Shown piece after piece: positions 1 to 8,564 of a stretch of 64,000 nucleotides of DNA. Below the pieces are notes generated by a model that made no database searches, had not been told where the DNA came from, and worked only from the letters and a program-made list of their open reading frames with translations. How positions within the stretch are numbered: the stretch's first letter is position 1; each line of letters begins with the position of its first letter. The position numbers and the translations under genes were made by a program. The stretch lies in the NCBI RefSeq assembly GCF_013396335.1, contig NZ_JABWSY010000009.1:186001-250000 (forward strand), written 5' to 3'. This DNA comes from Bacillus sp. EB106-08-02-XG196. GTDB lineage: Bacteria > Bacillota > Bacilli > Bacillales > Cytobacillaceae.

Positions 1-3000
1 ATGAAGAAGCAGTTCCGAAAAGTCTGGTTTTACCTTAAGAGCAGCAGTTACCTTCTCTTGTTCAAGCTGCGTTTCACCTAGTGCGCCATATACATAGGCT
101 TCCGCATCAAGCCTCCATATTTCATTCTTTCCATTAGACAGTGCTTGAAGTGTTCCCAGTAAGTTTCTCAGTTTCTCTTCAGCTAAAATAGAAACTAAAT
201 ACTCTATATTTACACTTAACGGAGCAAATTCCAGCAGATCTAGTAGATGTTTAGCTTCTTCTTCATGATTTTCCTTGAATGCTGCTATTTCAGCAAGCCG
301 CAAATAGGCAGGCTCAATTGCAGGGTCAATACTTATGCTCGTTAAATACGCATTTGCTGCCAGCTCATACATTCCAAGCTTAAAGTATACTTCCCCCAAT
401 CGATAATAAGGAAAAGAATCTTTACTTACCTGAATAGCAGTGTTATAACAATCCAAAGCCTGAGAGAATTGCTGTTTTTCCTCGAACAACGTTCCCTCAT
501 AGCATTTGAACTCTATCACCTTAGAATTATTTGTGAACTTTTGTTTTAGAAAATCAATTGCTCTGTTAATGAACGATGTCTCTCCGGCTATTTTCACATA
601 ATGCTCTATAGCCTCATTGAAATTGGAGTGAATATGGTTGATTCCACGCTCTATAAGCTCTAATGATACTTCTACTAACTGATTATTATCTTCCTTTATC
701 GCCCATTCAGCCATCATACTTCCACTATTAATCAAGTATTCACTATCCTTATCAAATCTGGCTGCATGGGCCTTAAGAAATTCAATTGCCTTTTCCTTAT
801 TTTCCTGACTGGCTAGGATTTCTGCCAACCCAATATAGGAAAAACCTTCATCTGGAAATAAATCGATACATCTTTGATAACAGTCCCTAGACTTTTCGAT
901 TTCCTCATGTTCACGATAGAAATCTCCGAGACGTACCAAGAGCTGAGCAGAAACAGCGGTATTTATCCCTAATTGTAAAATTCCTTCTGCTTTTTCAGGC
1001 TTCTCCAGCTCGTATTCATATAGGTCTGCAGCTGCAAGGACAGCAAACGGAATATTGTCCTCTAAATTGATCGCCATTAAATAACCGCGCAAAGCCTTTC
1101 TTAGTTTCCCCAGTTTCTGATCAAGACGTGCTCGTTCATACCACGCATGACCATCCTTCGGTATTTCCCGAATCAGCTGATCATAAATCCCCCGTGCCTT
1201 TGCGTACTCCTGCTTTTCAATTAACACAGCTGCATGATTGAGAGTGACAAATCTTTCTTTCGGTGCAAGTTCCATACTAATAGAAGAGAAATACTCTGCC
1301 TTCTTAACATCATTTGAAAAAAGATAGGATAGTCCAAGATAGCTCCATGTGTAGTATTGGTCCGGATCAAGCTGCAGGGAATTCCGAAAGTAGCCAATCG
1401 CTTCTTTCATTTCGTCAAAGTAAAGAGCAATTCTTCCATTTAGAAAATGATAAAGCGGAGAGAAGGTTGTCCGTGCCGTATGGTTAAGCTGCTCTCTAGC
1501 CTGCTCCATTCTTTGGAGACGCATATAGGCTTGGGCCACATGCAGATTCATAAAGTCATTATTTGGATAAGACTGCAACAGTTTTTCAGCACATTGAAGA
1601 ATGAAATCACTATATTCCTCAAAAGAAAAATGCTTTATCACATAAATGGGTGAATATGGGACATCAATAGTAGCCTTTAAGAATTCTAAAAAAGTCTCTT
1701 TGTACTTTTCTTCATCCTCCTCCAGCTTTTCGCCTAAATCATGCAATCTGCGGAAATAATCATCCTCTTCTTTTGATAAAAAGGAAATTTCATCTGCTCT
1801 TTCCTTTGGAACACATACGATGGACATATAACTCGTTGACGCATTTGCCTTTTCGAGATCATCTGCAGCTAAATACATCGTTTCCAATAGGTTAGGATCT
1901 TGTATATGATAAAAATCAAACACACTGTCATATCCTGTCATCACTTGAACATGGGAAGAATGCTCGAAATCAACACTTAACAGTATCGGAATATTCTTTT
2001 TCAATAATTCTTGATAAAGGTCTTTTTTACCCACAAAATATCGGCATTCGTATCCGTTTTCTTCAAGATAATCAACGGTCGTCGACAGCTTCGAACCAGT
2101 AAAATCAAAAATATGAGTGGCAATTTCATCCTGGGTAATGTCTTTTCCAAAATAGGTCAGAATCATCTCTAAGCTTGCTGGAACACAATAATTGCTTTTT
2201 TGAATAATGGGCTTGATAGTAAGTTTAATTAATTCACCCTGTTCATTTTTTACTATAAAAAGGGATTTCTCCCCCTTATCTTCGTTTCTTATGAGTTCAA
2301 ATTCTCCTAATTGGTAGTATGCGAAATTGGTTAAATGGCGAAAATATTTTTGATAGGCATGCTCAGCTATTCTTTCATTCAATTCCTCTATCAATTCAAG
2401 CATTTCTTCCATTTTGCCGAGATCACGGTAACGTCTTATTTTTTCTAATAGGAAGGAAGGTGTTTCAGGGTAGAGTTTTTCCCCTTGTTCGATAAGCGCT
2501 AAAGCCTCTTCAATCTGTCCATTTGATGCTTTTAAATCGGCCAGGAGCAAATAACAAATCCGTCCTTTTTCAAAATCGTTAAGGCCTTGTTGAAAGTACT
2601 TCTCCGCTTTCTCCCTATTCCCGGTTTGCATAAATACGTATCCAATTTTGTCATGCAGAGGGCGGGAAGATTCCTTCACCTTTTCCAGAAACTCTTCTGC
2701 TTTCTTAAATAGCTTCATTTCTAACAAACAACGAATCTTACAAAAATAAAGCCGTTCTAATTCTTCACAACCCTGAATATCCTCTTGATTTTCGGCAATT
2801 GCGGCGGAAATAAGCTCATCTGCTTCTAACAGCTTTCCATTATCAAGAAGCTCCTCACAATACCAAGAAATTGTTAAAACCGAAGGGAAACGGCGGTAAG
2901 CGTAACGAGCTATAAAAGAACTATATTGATACATCAAAAAATGGTCTGTCAACCGAATCAATACTTGAAATTCTTCGGCAGACTTTATTCTGTTAAGCTC

Positions 3001-3114
3001 TTGTTTTAATTCAGAGTAGCGCAGCGATTTTAACACAAGTATCTCTTGATTTATGATTTCTAAAGCTTGATAGTATTCTCTTTGGTCATATAAGGATTTT
3101 AGCTTTGTGATCAT
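1..3114 (-). CDS. TPR-repeat protein with embedded C39-like cysteine peptidase domain (C-terminus outside window)
   Basis: An open frame of 1038 codons runs from the ATG at 3114 to the left edge, so the gene is truncated here. The N-terminal part (about residues 1-280) and residues 450-1038 are helical TPR-like repeats (for example LDPDQYYTWSYLGLSYLF). Between them lies a C39-peptidase-like domain, about residues 300-420, with Cys310 in NYCVPASLEMIL, His388 in SSHVQVMTGYD and Asp406 in HIQDPN, the expected order of a Cys-His-Asp triad. C39 domains normally trim double-glycine leaders in peptide exporters; here no transporter domain or signal peptide is seen, so a cytoplasmic processing or peptide-binding role is inferred. 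The substrate is unknown. The start is the first ATG of the frame. Confidence 0.85.
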   Translation of the reverse strand, partial: MITKLKSLYDQREYYQALEIINQEILVLKSLRYSELKQELNRIKSAEEFQVLIRLTDHFLMYQYSSFIARYAYRRFPSVLTISWYCEELLDNGKLLEADELISAAIAENQEDIQGCEELERLYFCKIRCLLEMKLFKKAEEFLEKVKESSRPLHDKIGYVFMQTGNREKAEKYFQQGLNDFEKGRICYLLLADLKASNGQIEEALALIEQGEKLYPETPSFLLEKIRRYRDLGKMEEMLELIEELNERIAEHAYQKYFRHLTNFAYYQLGEFELIRNEDKGEKSLFIVKNEQGELIKLTIKPIIQKSNYCVPASLEMILTYFGKDITQDEIATHIFDFTGSKLSTTVDYLEENGYECRYFVGKKDLYQELLKKNIPILLSVDFEHSSHVQVMTGYDSVFDFYHIQDPNLLETMYLAADDLEKANASTSYMSIVCVPKERADEISFLSKEEDDYFRRLHDLGEKLEEDEEKYKETFLEFLKATIDVPYSPIYVIKHFSFEEYSDFILQCAEKLLQSYPNNDFMNLHVAQAYMRLQRMEQAREQLNHTARTTFSPLYHFLNGRIALYFDEMKEAIGYFRNSLQLDPDQYYTWSYLGLSYLFSNDVKKAEYFSSISMELAPKERFVTLNHAAVLIEKQEYAKARGIYDQLIREIPKDGHAWYERARLDQKLGKLRKALRGYLMAINLEDNIPFAVLAAADLYEYELEKPEKAEGILQLGINTAVSAQLLVRLGDFYREHEEIEKSRDCYQRCIDLFPDEGFSYIGLAEILASQENKEKAIEFLKAHAARFDKDSEYLINSGSMMAEWAIKEDNNQLVEVSLELIERGINHIHSNFNEAIEHYVKIAGETSFINRAIDFLKQKFTNNSKVIEFKCYEGTLFEEKQQFSQALDCYNTAIQVSKDSFPYYRLGEVYFKLGMYELAANAYLTSISIDPAIEPAYLRLAEIAAFKENHEEEAKHLLDLLEFAPLSVNIEYLVSILAEEKLRNLLGTLQALSNGKNEIWRLDAEAYVYGALGETQLEQEKVTAALKVKPDFSELLLH

Positions 3115-3256
3115 ATCTATAGTCCCCCAGGCATCCTTTGTCCTTCTAACACTAGCATATATAAAAATGTCAGAAAATTCTAGTAGGAAAACTATCTTTT
3201 ACTTTTGAGGGCGGTTAATATAGAATAACACTTAGATTTACATAAGGATGGATTAA

Positions 3257-4621
3257 ATGAATAAATCGAATAAACGAATATCTAAAAAGAGAGAATTATC
3301 GACAATTCAATTAATTGTAATTTTTTACTTATCTGCATTAATCATTTCAACCCTACTTTTGTTAATACCATGGGCACATCGTGAAAATGCATCACTTAGT
3401 TTCATTGATGCCCTTTTTACCTCCGCAAGTGCCGTCAGCGTAACAGGTCTAAGTGTCATCTCGATAAAAGATACCTTTAATAACTTTGGAATATTTCTAT
3501 TGTGTATCATCCTCCAATTAGGTGGATTAGGTGTAATGTCTCTTAGCACCTTCCTATGGATTATGATTGGTAAAAAAGTAGGGTTAAAAGAACGCCAGCT
3601 GATCATGGTTGACCAAAATCAATCCAACTTATCAGGTTTGGTACAGCTGGCAAAAAGGATTTTTATCATCATCATTTCATTTGAAATTATCGGTGGGATT
3701 ATTTTAGGATTACGCTTCTTGAAATACTTTGACAGCCCGTTATCTGCTTTTAAACATGGATTTTTCGGCTCCATTAGTGCCACGACAAATGCAGGATTTG
3801 ATATTACCGGAGGTTCATTAATCCCTTTTAGGGATGATTACTTTGTTCAAACGATCATCATTTTATTGATGATTATCGGAGCCATTGGTTTCCCAGTTAT
3901 TGTTGAGGTTTATGAATATTTTCTAAGTCTAAAAAGTAAGAAAAGATACCATTTCACCCTATTTACGAAATTAACCACTGCAACATTTGTCATCCTCACT
4001 ATTGCAGGCGGCATTATGATTTATTTGCTTGATAGTTATCACTTTTTTGCCGATAAATCTTGGCATGAAACGTTTTTCTATTCCTTATTTAATTCTGCCA
4101 CTACCAAAAGTGCAGGGTTGGCAACGATGGATTTGAATGATTTCACACCAAGTAATCAGCTCTTTATGTCGGTATTAATGTTTATCGGCGGTTCACCGAG
4201 CAGCGCCAGCGGTGGAATTCGAACGACAACGTTTGCAATTGTATTGTTAGCGATTTTCTTTTATGCACGAGGAAAAGGTTCCATTAAAGTATTTAGACGA
4301 GAACTGAATACTGAGGATGTGCTTAAATCCTTTATCGTGATCTCCACAGCTGCCATGCTCTGTTTAACCTCGATATTAATCCTGTCTATTACGGAAAAAG
4401 GAACTTTGATTCAAGTAATCTTTGAAGTTACGTCGGCGTTTGGAACGAATGGATTGTCGATGGGTTTAACACCGATTTTAACGACATTTGGGAAAATCCT
4501 GATTATCTTATTAATGTTTATCGGACGATTGGGGATTGTAACCTGCCTACTGATCCTAAGAGGCAAGGATACTGGTCAGGAGAAAATTCATTATCCAAAA
4601 GAAAAAGTTACGATTGGTTAA
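3257..4621 (+). CDS. Ktr/Trk-type potassium uptake channel subunit (KtrB/KtrD family)
   Basis: This 454-residue integral membrane protein belongs to the TrkH/KtrB superfamily that carries K+, usually Na+-assisted. Four pore-loop repeats carry the selectivity-filter glycines: SAVSVTGL (about residue 60), ATTNAGF (about 175), ATTKSAGL (about 280) and AFGTNGLS (about 395), each flanked by two hydrophobic helices. Its length matches KtrB/KtrD (about 450). No KtrA/KtrC RCK regulatory partner is nearby, so that subunit is presumably encoded elsewhere, as for B. subtilis ktrD. The ribosome site AAGGATGG lies 6-8 bases before the ATG. A hairpin terminator follows directly. Which Ktr paralogue it is cannot be decided from sequence alone. 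Confidence 0.9.
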   Translation: MNKSNKRISKKRELSTIQLIVIFYLSALIISTLLLLIPWAHRENASLSFIDALFTSASAVSVTGLSVISIKDTFNNFGIFLLCIILQLGGLGVMSLSTFLWIMIGKKVGLKERQLIMVDQNQSNLSGLVQLAKRIFIIIISFEIIGGIILGLRFLKYFDSPLSAFKHGFFGSISATTNAGFDITGGSLIPFRDDYFVQTIIILLMIIGAIGFPVIVEVYEYFLSLKSKKRYHFTLFTKLTTATFVILTIAGGIMIYLLDSYHFFADKSWHETFFYSLFNSATTKSAGLATMDLNDFTPSNQLFMSVLMFIGGSPSSASGGIRTTTFAIVLLAIFFYARGKGSIKVFRRELNTEDVLKSFIVISTAAMLCLTSILILSITEKGTLIQVIFEVTSAFGTNGLSMGLTPILTTFGKILIILLMFIGRLGIVTCLLILRGKDTGQEKIHYPKEKVTIG

Positions 4622-4624
4622 AAA

Positions 4625-4650
4625 ACAGGGGTAATCTCCCTGTCTTTTTG
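4625..4650 (+). terminator. Rho-independent terminator of the K+ channel gene
   Basis: The stem ACAGGG/CCCTGT (4625-4630 with 4638-4643) has a 7-base loop and is followed by CTTTTTG. It starts 4 bases after the stop codon. Confidence 0.75.
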
Positions 4651-4676
4651 TGTTAATTTTCATGGAATCAGAGGCA

Positions 4677-4776
4677 ACGCAGATATAATCCATTTAACGC
4701 AGATATAATTGAATTTACGCAGATATATTTGATTTATCACAGATATATTGAGATTTACGCAGATATAATATTTTCA
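4677..4776. repeat. Left array: five 20-bp-period direct repeats, core ACGCAGATATA
   Basis: The core ACGCAGATATAAT or a near variant starts at 4677, 4697, 4717, 4737 (variant TCACAGATATAT) and 4757, exactly 20 bases apart. The half of each unit between cores is A/T-rich and less conserved. A 20-bp period is close to two helical turns, so all cores face the same side of the DNA. The array lies between the K+ channel terminator and the NERD gene, about 115 bases before its start codon. The same core recurs after that gene. Confidence 0.9.
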
Positions 4777-4889
4777 CATGTATCGTCTATTTAATTCCAG
4801 ACACAAAACTGACAATATTCGATAAATTTCTATTGATTTTGCAGGGAAATCGATTTCTTTTAACGAAATAACTTATAAAACTGAAAGGA

Positions 4890-5870
4890 ATGATGAGTTT
4901 GATAGGAAAATTAAGGTCGATTCCCTTAAAAATATTGATTTTGAGATCTTTACTACGACGACTCTCCAAGAATCATCCAAAACGAGTACAAATTAAGGAG
5001 GAATTATCAAGAAGAGAAGCCGGTTATCAAAGTGAAGAATACCTAGACACACAACTCGAACAACTCCTCGGAAGTAAGTTCATCATATTCCACGATATAA
5101 ATTTCTCCGACGGCAATAACAGCTACCAAATTGATAATCTTCTCATTTCTCCGCAATTAGCCCTCATTATCGAAGTCAAAAATATGACTGGAGAATTAAC
5201 ATTCGATTCCATAAATGATCAGTTTTATCAAAAGGTTGGTGATAAAATTAAAGGCTATCCGGATCCGGTTACTCAGGTTCAAAGACATCAATCTTACATA
5301 AAAAAACTGTTAGCTGAAAATAATTTTCCTCCTGTCCCAGTTGATTATCTGATTGTAATCAATAACTCAAATGCTGTACTTGTATTTAAAGGAACCAGCC
5401 CCGAAGTAAGAGAACGTATTTGTAAATCTCACAGCTTTCACAAAAGAGTACCTCAAATTGAAAAAATCCATACTGAAAGTATCATAACAAACAAAGATCT
5501 CCGAAAACTAAGCAGACTGCTTCTAAAATTAAACACTCCACCAACAAACTCTATTTTGAAACAATATGAAATTAAATTAACCGATATATTAACAGGTGTT
5601 CATTGCCCTAAGTGTTTTAACCTGCCGATTACCCGTAATAAAAAGCAGTGGTTCTGCCCCTCATGCAAAGAGTATTCATATGATGCTCACATTCTCGCAT
5701 TAATGGATTATTTTTTACTTTTCAATATGAAAATAACAAACAAGCAATTTCGGGATTTTGCTCAAATAACCTCACCTGATACTTCCGGAAGAATACTACG
5801 TTCTACAAATCTCAATACCACTGGAACGAACAAGGGTCGATATTATTTTCCGGAGACAGTTCCTTGGTGA
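4890..5870 (+). CDS. NERD-domain (nuclease-related) protein with C-terminal zinc ribbon
   Basis: This is a 326-residue protein. The NERD domain (PF08378 family, related to PD-(D/E)XK nucleases) spans about residues 45-160. It shows the expected Glu49 region, Asp82 in QIDNLLIS, the E95-V-K97 pair in LIIEVKN, and a downstream Q-x-Q. A zinc ribbon follows (C239PKC242 and C256PSC259), then a short helical tail. An N-terminal basic helix (residues 1-30) could be a membrane or nucleic-acid anchor. The start ATGATG is preceded by GAAAGG. The gene stands alone between two arrays of the same repeat, which suggests a functional link. Nuclease activity is inferred from the family; the target is unknown. 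Confidence 0.8.
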   Translation: MMSLIGKLRSIPLKILILRSLLRRLSKNHPKRVQIKEELSRREAGYQSEEYLDTQLEQLLGSKFIIFHDINFSDGNNSYQIDNLLISPQLALIIEVKNMTGELTFDSINDQFYQKVGDKIKGYPDPVTQVQRHQSYIKKLLAENNFPPVPVDYLIVINNSNAVLVFKGTSPEVRERICKSHSFHKRVPQIEKIHTESIITNKDLRKLSRLLLKLNTPPTNSILKQYEIKLTDILTGVHCPKCFNLPITRNKKQWFCPSCKEYSYDAHILALMDYFLLFNMKITNKQFRDFAQITSPDTSGRILRSTNLNTTGTNKGRYYFPETVPW

Positions 5871-5878
5871 AAACAGTT

Positions 5879-5993
5879 ACGCAGATATAATTCGTTTAAC
5901 GCAGATATATTTGAATTTACGCAGATATATTCTGTTTATCGCAGAAATAAATCAATTAACGCAGATATACCTATTTATCGCAGATTAACCCTT
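5879..5993. repeat. Right array: six direct repeats with the same ACGCAGATATA core
   Basis: Copies start at 5879, 5899, 5919, 5939 (TCGCAGAAATA), 5959 and 5978 (TCGCAGATTA). The spacing is 20 bases, with the last at 19. The array begins 9 bases after the NERD stop codon and runs to the terminator of the convergent oxidoreductase gene. The orientation of the core is the same as in the left array, so the two flank the gene as direct, not inverted, repeats. Confidence 0.9.
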
Positions 5994-6017
5994 CTGTAAC
6001 TAGCTCAAAAACAAAAC

Positions 6018-6040
6018 AAACCCGCTAATTTAGCGGGTTT
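6018..6040 (-). terminator. Terminator of the FAD-dependent oxidoreductase gene
   Basis: A perfect 10-bp stem AAACCCGCTA/TAGCGGGTTT (6018-6027 with 6031-6040) is followed, read leftwards, by GTTTTGTTTTT. Confidence 0.85.
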
Positions 6041-7505
6041 AGGACATGACTACTTCTTTTTTGCGTTCAGTTGTTGCTTTTTGGATGATATCTCTTGCTA
6101 TCCAGACGCCGCATGCACTTGCTTGGGCTAGACCGCGGGTTATTCCAGCGCCGTCGCCGCCGACATACAAACCGCTGATTTCTGATTCAAAACGGTCATT
6201 GAGCTTTGGTCGTGCAGAATAGAATTTCGCTTCCACTCCGTAGAATAATGTGTGTTCTGAAGCCAATCCTGGCGTAATTTGATTTAACGCCTCGGTCATC
6301 TCAATTAAACTCTTAAGGGTATTATATGGAAGAACTAGTCCAAGGTCCCCTGGAACCGCCTCTTTAAGGGTTGGCTCGATGAATCCTTCTTTTATTCTTC
6401 TATCCGTTGAACGACGTCCCTTTAATATATCTCCATACTTTTGCACGATTAAGCCGCCATTTGATAGGGAGTTCGCAAGTCGTGATACCTCGTGCGCATA
6501 TTCGTTTGGCTTGTCAAAAGGCTCGGAGAATGTATGGGATACAAGCAATGCGAAGTTGGTATTTGGACTTCCAAGCTTTGGATCCTTATAAGCATGCCCA
6601 TTGGCAAGCATGATACCTGAGTGATTTTCAACGACCACATGTCCGGAAGGATTGCTGCAAAACGTCCGGACTCGTGTTCCAACGGATGTATTGAAGATAA
6701 ATTTCCCTTCATACAAATTGTCATTGATCTCCTTCATAACGATGTCAGACGTCTCTACACGAACGCCGATATCTACTTGATTGCTTGTCATTTTCAGGCG
6801 GCGTGACTTAAGAATCTCAGTCAGCCATTTTGAACCATCACGACCTGGAGTGATAACGACCTTTTCTGCATAAATGTCCTTATCACCTTTCAGCTTGATT
6901 CCCTTAACGACATGTCCATCAGGAGTCCTTTCAGTAATTAAATCCTGGACTTCTGTTTTATATGACATTTCAATTTTATCATTTAAGTATTCATAGATAC
7001 TTTTCATAATTTTCAAGTTTTGCTCTGTTCCTAGGTGGCGAACTTGAGCACGTAACAATTTTAATCCAGCTGCAAAGGCGCGGCGTTCGATATCTTTAAC
7101 TTTATCTGTAAGTGGATCGGTAATACTATCTGTTGCACCATGCTTTAAATTAATTTCATCTACATAATTAATCAAATCGACAACTTGAGAATCTGGAAGA
7201 TAATCCGTCATCCAACCGCCAAATTCACTCGTGATATTAAACTTTCCATCCGAATATGCACCTGCACCGCCGAAGCCGCTAGTAATCGAGCAAGCTGGTA
7301 AACATCCTGCATACTCCTTCTTGCCCGCTGCTGGAGGACATTTCTCAATTTTATTTTCTAAAATTGGACAATTTCTCCGATAAATATCATGCCCTTTATC
7401 CACTAACAGCACCTTTGCGTTCGGCATTTTTAGTGTAAGTTCATAACAGGTAAAAATCCCCGCTGGGCCTGCACCCACTACTATTACATCATATCTATTT
7501 TCCAT
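6039..7505 (-). CDS. NAD(P)/FAD-dependent oxidoreductase (COG2509-type uncharacterised dehydrogenase)
   Basis: This is a 488-residue flavoprotein. The N-terminal Rossmann motif VVGAGPAGIF (residues 10-19) binds FAD, and a second FAD motif GLYVGGDGAGITRGL lies near the C-terminus. A Cys cluster follows the first motif (NCPI, KCPP, GCLPAC; about residues 46-75), with FGGAGAYSDGKFN after it, a signature of this FAD-dependent family. The substrate is unknown. The start ATG has GGAGG 8 bases upstream. The promoter region carries a sigma-A promoter (TTGACT-N17-TATATT) and, upstream of it, two inverted PurR-like boxes, so purine control is possible. The gene is monocistronic with its own terminator. 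Confidence 0.85.
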   Translation of the reverse strand: MENRYDVIVVGAGPAGIFTCYELTLKMPNAKVLLVDKGHDIYRRNCPILENKIEKCPPAAGKKEYAGCLPACSITSGFGGAGAYSDGKFNITSEFGGWMTDYLPDSQVVDLINYVDEINLKHGATDSITDPLTDKVKDIERRAFAAGLKLLRAQVRHLGTEQNLKIMKSIYEYLNDKIEMSYKTEVQDLITERTPDGHVVKGIKLKGDKDIYAEKVVITPGRDGSKWLTEILKSRRLKMTSNQVDIGVRVETSDIVMKEINDNLYEGKFIFNTSVGTRVRTFCSNPSGHVVVENHSGIMLANGHAYKDPKLGSPNTNFALLVSHTFSEPFDKPNEYAHEVSRLANSLSNGGLIVQKYGDILKGRRSTDRRIKEGFIEPTLKEAVPGDLGLVLPYNTLKSLIEMTEALNQITPGLASEHTLFYGVEAKFYSARPKLNDRFESEISGLYVGGDGAGITRGLAQASACGVWIARDIIQKATTERKKEVVMS

Positions 7506-7549
7506 TGTCCAAAACCTCCAAGACGTATGTATTTACTTAACCCTTGGTA

Positions 7550-7578
7550 AATATATCAGAGATTTTTCTTTCAGTCAA
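7550..7578 (-). promoter_or_regulatory. Sigma-A-type promoter of the FAD oxidoreductase gene
   Basis: Read leftwards, TTGACT (7578-7573) and TATATT (7555-7550) are separated by 17 bases, about 45 bases upstream of the start codon. Confidence 0.6.
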
Positions 7579-7582
7579 CAAT

Positions 7583-7627
7583 AAAAACGAACTATTTGTA
7601 AAATAAAAACCACATTGTTCGTGTTTT
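7583..7627 (-). promoter_or_regulatory. Pair of inverted PurR-like boxes
   Basis: AAAAACGAACTATT (7583-7596) and the inverted ATTGTTCGTGTTTT (7614-7627) are separated by 17 bases. B. subtilis PurR binds two inverted 14-bp PurBoxes with a central CGAA and 16-17 bases between them; each box here differs from the A(W)3CCGAAC(W)2T consensus mainly at the first C. The pair ends 5 bases upstream of the -35 element, the usual place for PurR repression. Confidence 0.5.
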
Positions 7628-7651
7628 GCTCTTTTTTTGAAAATAACAAAA

Positions 7652-7682
7652 AAAAGACTCAGGACTTATGCCTGAGTCTTTT
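7652..7682 (-). terminator. Terminator of the YjcZ-like gene
   Basis: The stem AAAAGACTCAGG/CCTGAGTCTTTT (7652-7663 with 7671-7682) is followed leftwards by a T-rich run (TTTTGTTATT). Confidence 0.85.
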
Positions 7683-7686
7683 GGGT

Positions 7687-7830
7687 TCAGCAGTAGCTAG
7701 CACCGATGATGATTAAAAGAATAAACAACACCACGATTAATACGAAAGTGCCCGAACCATAACCAACCCCACCAACTTGTGGAAAACCGTAGCCACAGCA
7801 ATCTTGACCAAAACCATGCCCATAATGCAT
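7687..7830 (-). CDS. YjcZ-family small sporulation protein
   Basis: This 47-residue protein starts [16 protein letters not shown], has a Gly/Tyr-rich head and ends in one hydrophobic helix ([20 protein letters not shown]). The [15 protein letters not shown] block is the hallmark of the YjcZ/SpoVM-like small spore proteins of Bacillaceae. The ribosome site AAGGAG lies 9 bases before the ATG and a strong terminator follows. It is probably expressed late in the mother cell, but no sporulation promoter was resolved. It is too short to be picked by length-limited gene finders. Confidence 0.85.
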   Translation of the reverse strand: MHYGHGFGQDCCGYGFPQVGGVGYGSGTFVLIVVLFILLIIIGASYC

Positions 7831-7949
7831 ACATATTCACTCCTTAAGGTTTTTATCTGTTAACACTCTTACTTTATGTAATAGGTACTTGACCTGTCTG
7901 TGCATTCGCCTATATTATGAGAATCAATGATGAAATTGTAGGTGATAAA

Positions 7950-8540
7950 ATGAAAACTCTCTTGAAGAGCTTTGTTAACGGTATTTTGACCATTGTTCCC
8001 ATTATTCTTGTAATCTTTGTTATTTACAAAACGTTTTTGTTCCTCGATGGACTGTTAGGTAACACCTTAAGGCCTTATTTAAAGGAAGATTATATTCCTG
8101 GGTTTGGCTTGCTAACAACCATTGTATTAATTACGCTGTTAGGCTGGTTATCTACAAAATTTGTAACAGGAAGCATTATTAAACTGATTGATAAATGGCT
8201 TGAAAAAATTCCTATTGTCAAAACCATTTACTCAGTCATTAAAGATACGGTTCAATCCTTTTTGGGGGAGAAAAAGTCTTTTTCAAAAGTGGCGCTTATT
8301 GTCATTCCTGGAACGGAAATGAGAAGTATGGGGTTTATAACTTCGGAACAGTTGGAGGATTTTTACAGCCCGCTTAAGGACCATGTAGCTGTTTATGTTC
8401 CACAAACCTTTCAAGTTGCCGGATTTACTTTCTTAATTCCGAAGGAGCAAGTAGAGATTATCGATGTTAAACCCGAGGAAGCAATGAAATTTATTCTTTC
8501 AGGTGGAATGACTTCCACTTCTAAAGTAAAAGGAAAATAG
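7950..8540 (+). CDS. DUF502-family membrane protein
   Basis: This 196-residue protein has two N-terminal membrane helices (MKTLLKSFVNGILTIVPIILVIFVIYKTF and GLLTTIVLITLLGWLST regions) followed by a soluble domain with the family motif PIVKTIYSVIKDTVQSF. DUF502 members are membrane proteins of unknown function found in bacteria and plants. The ATG at 7950 is chosen over an in-frame upstream ATG at 7917 because AGGTG sits 6 bases before it and family proteins begin MK-LLK-F-NG. The gene is monocistronic and ends at a hairpin shared with msrB. Confidence 0.85.
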   Translation: MKTLLKSFVNGILTIVPIILVIFVIYKTFLFLDGLLGNTLRPYLKEDYIPGFGLLTTIVLITLLGWLSTKFVTGSIIKLIDKWLEKIPIVKTIYSVIKDTVQSFLGEKKSFSKVALIVIPGTEMRSMGFITSEQLEDFYSPLKDHVAVYVPQTFQVAGFTFLIPKEQVEIIDVKPEEAMKFILSGGMTSTSKVKGK

Positions 8541-8543
8541 GAA

Positions 8544-8563
8544 AAGCCGCGAATTCGCGGCTT
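8544..8563. terminator. Hairpin between DUF502 gene and msrB, likely bidirectional
   Basis: The stem AAGCCGCG/CGCGGCTT has an AATT loop between two convergent genes. The right side continues CTTAATTTT; the left side, read leftwards, continues TTCCTATTTT. Confidence 0.75.
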
Positions 8564-8564
8564 C

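Noticed and set aside
4787..4969. Leftward open frame overlapping the start of the NERD gene
   Set aside because: It has no ribosome site, no recognisable domain and is antisense to the NERD gene.
4677..5993. CRISPR array for the repeats around the NERD gene
   Set aside because: The pitch is only 20 bases, the repeat core is about 11-13 bases and the intervals are short, similar A/T-rich bases rather than unique spacers. No cas genes are present.
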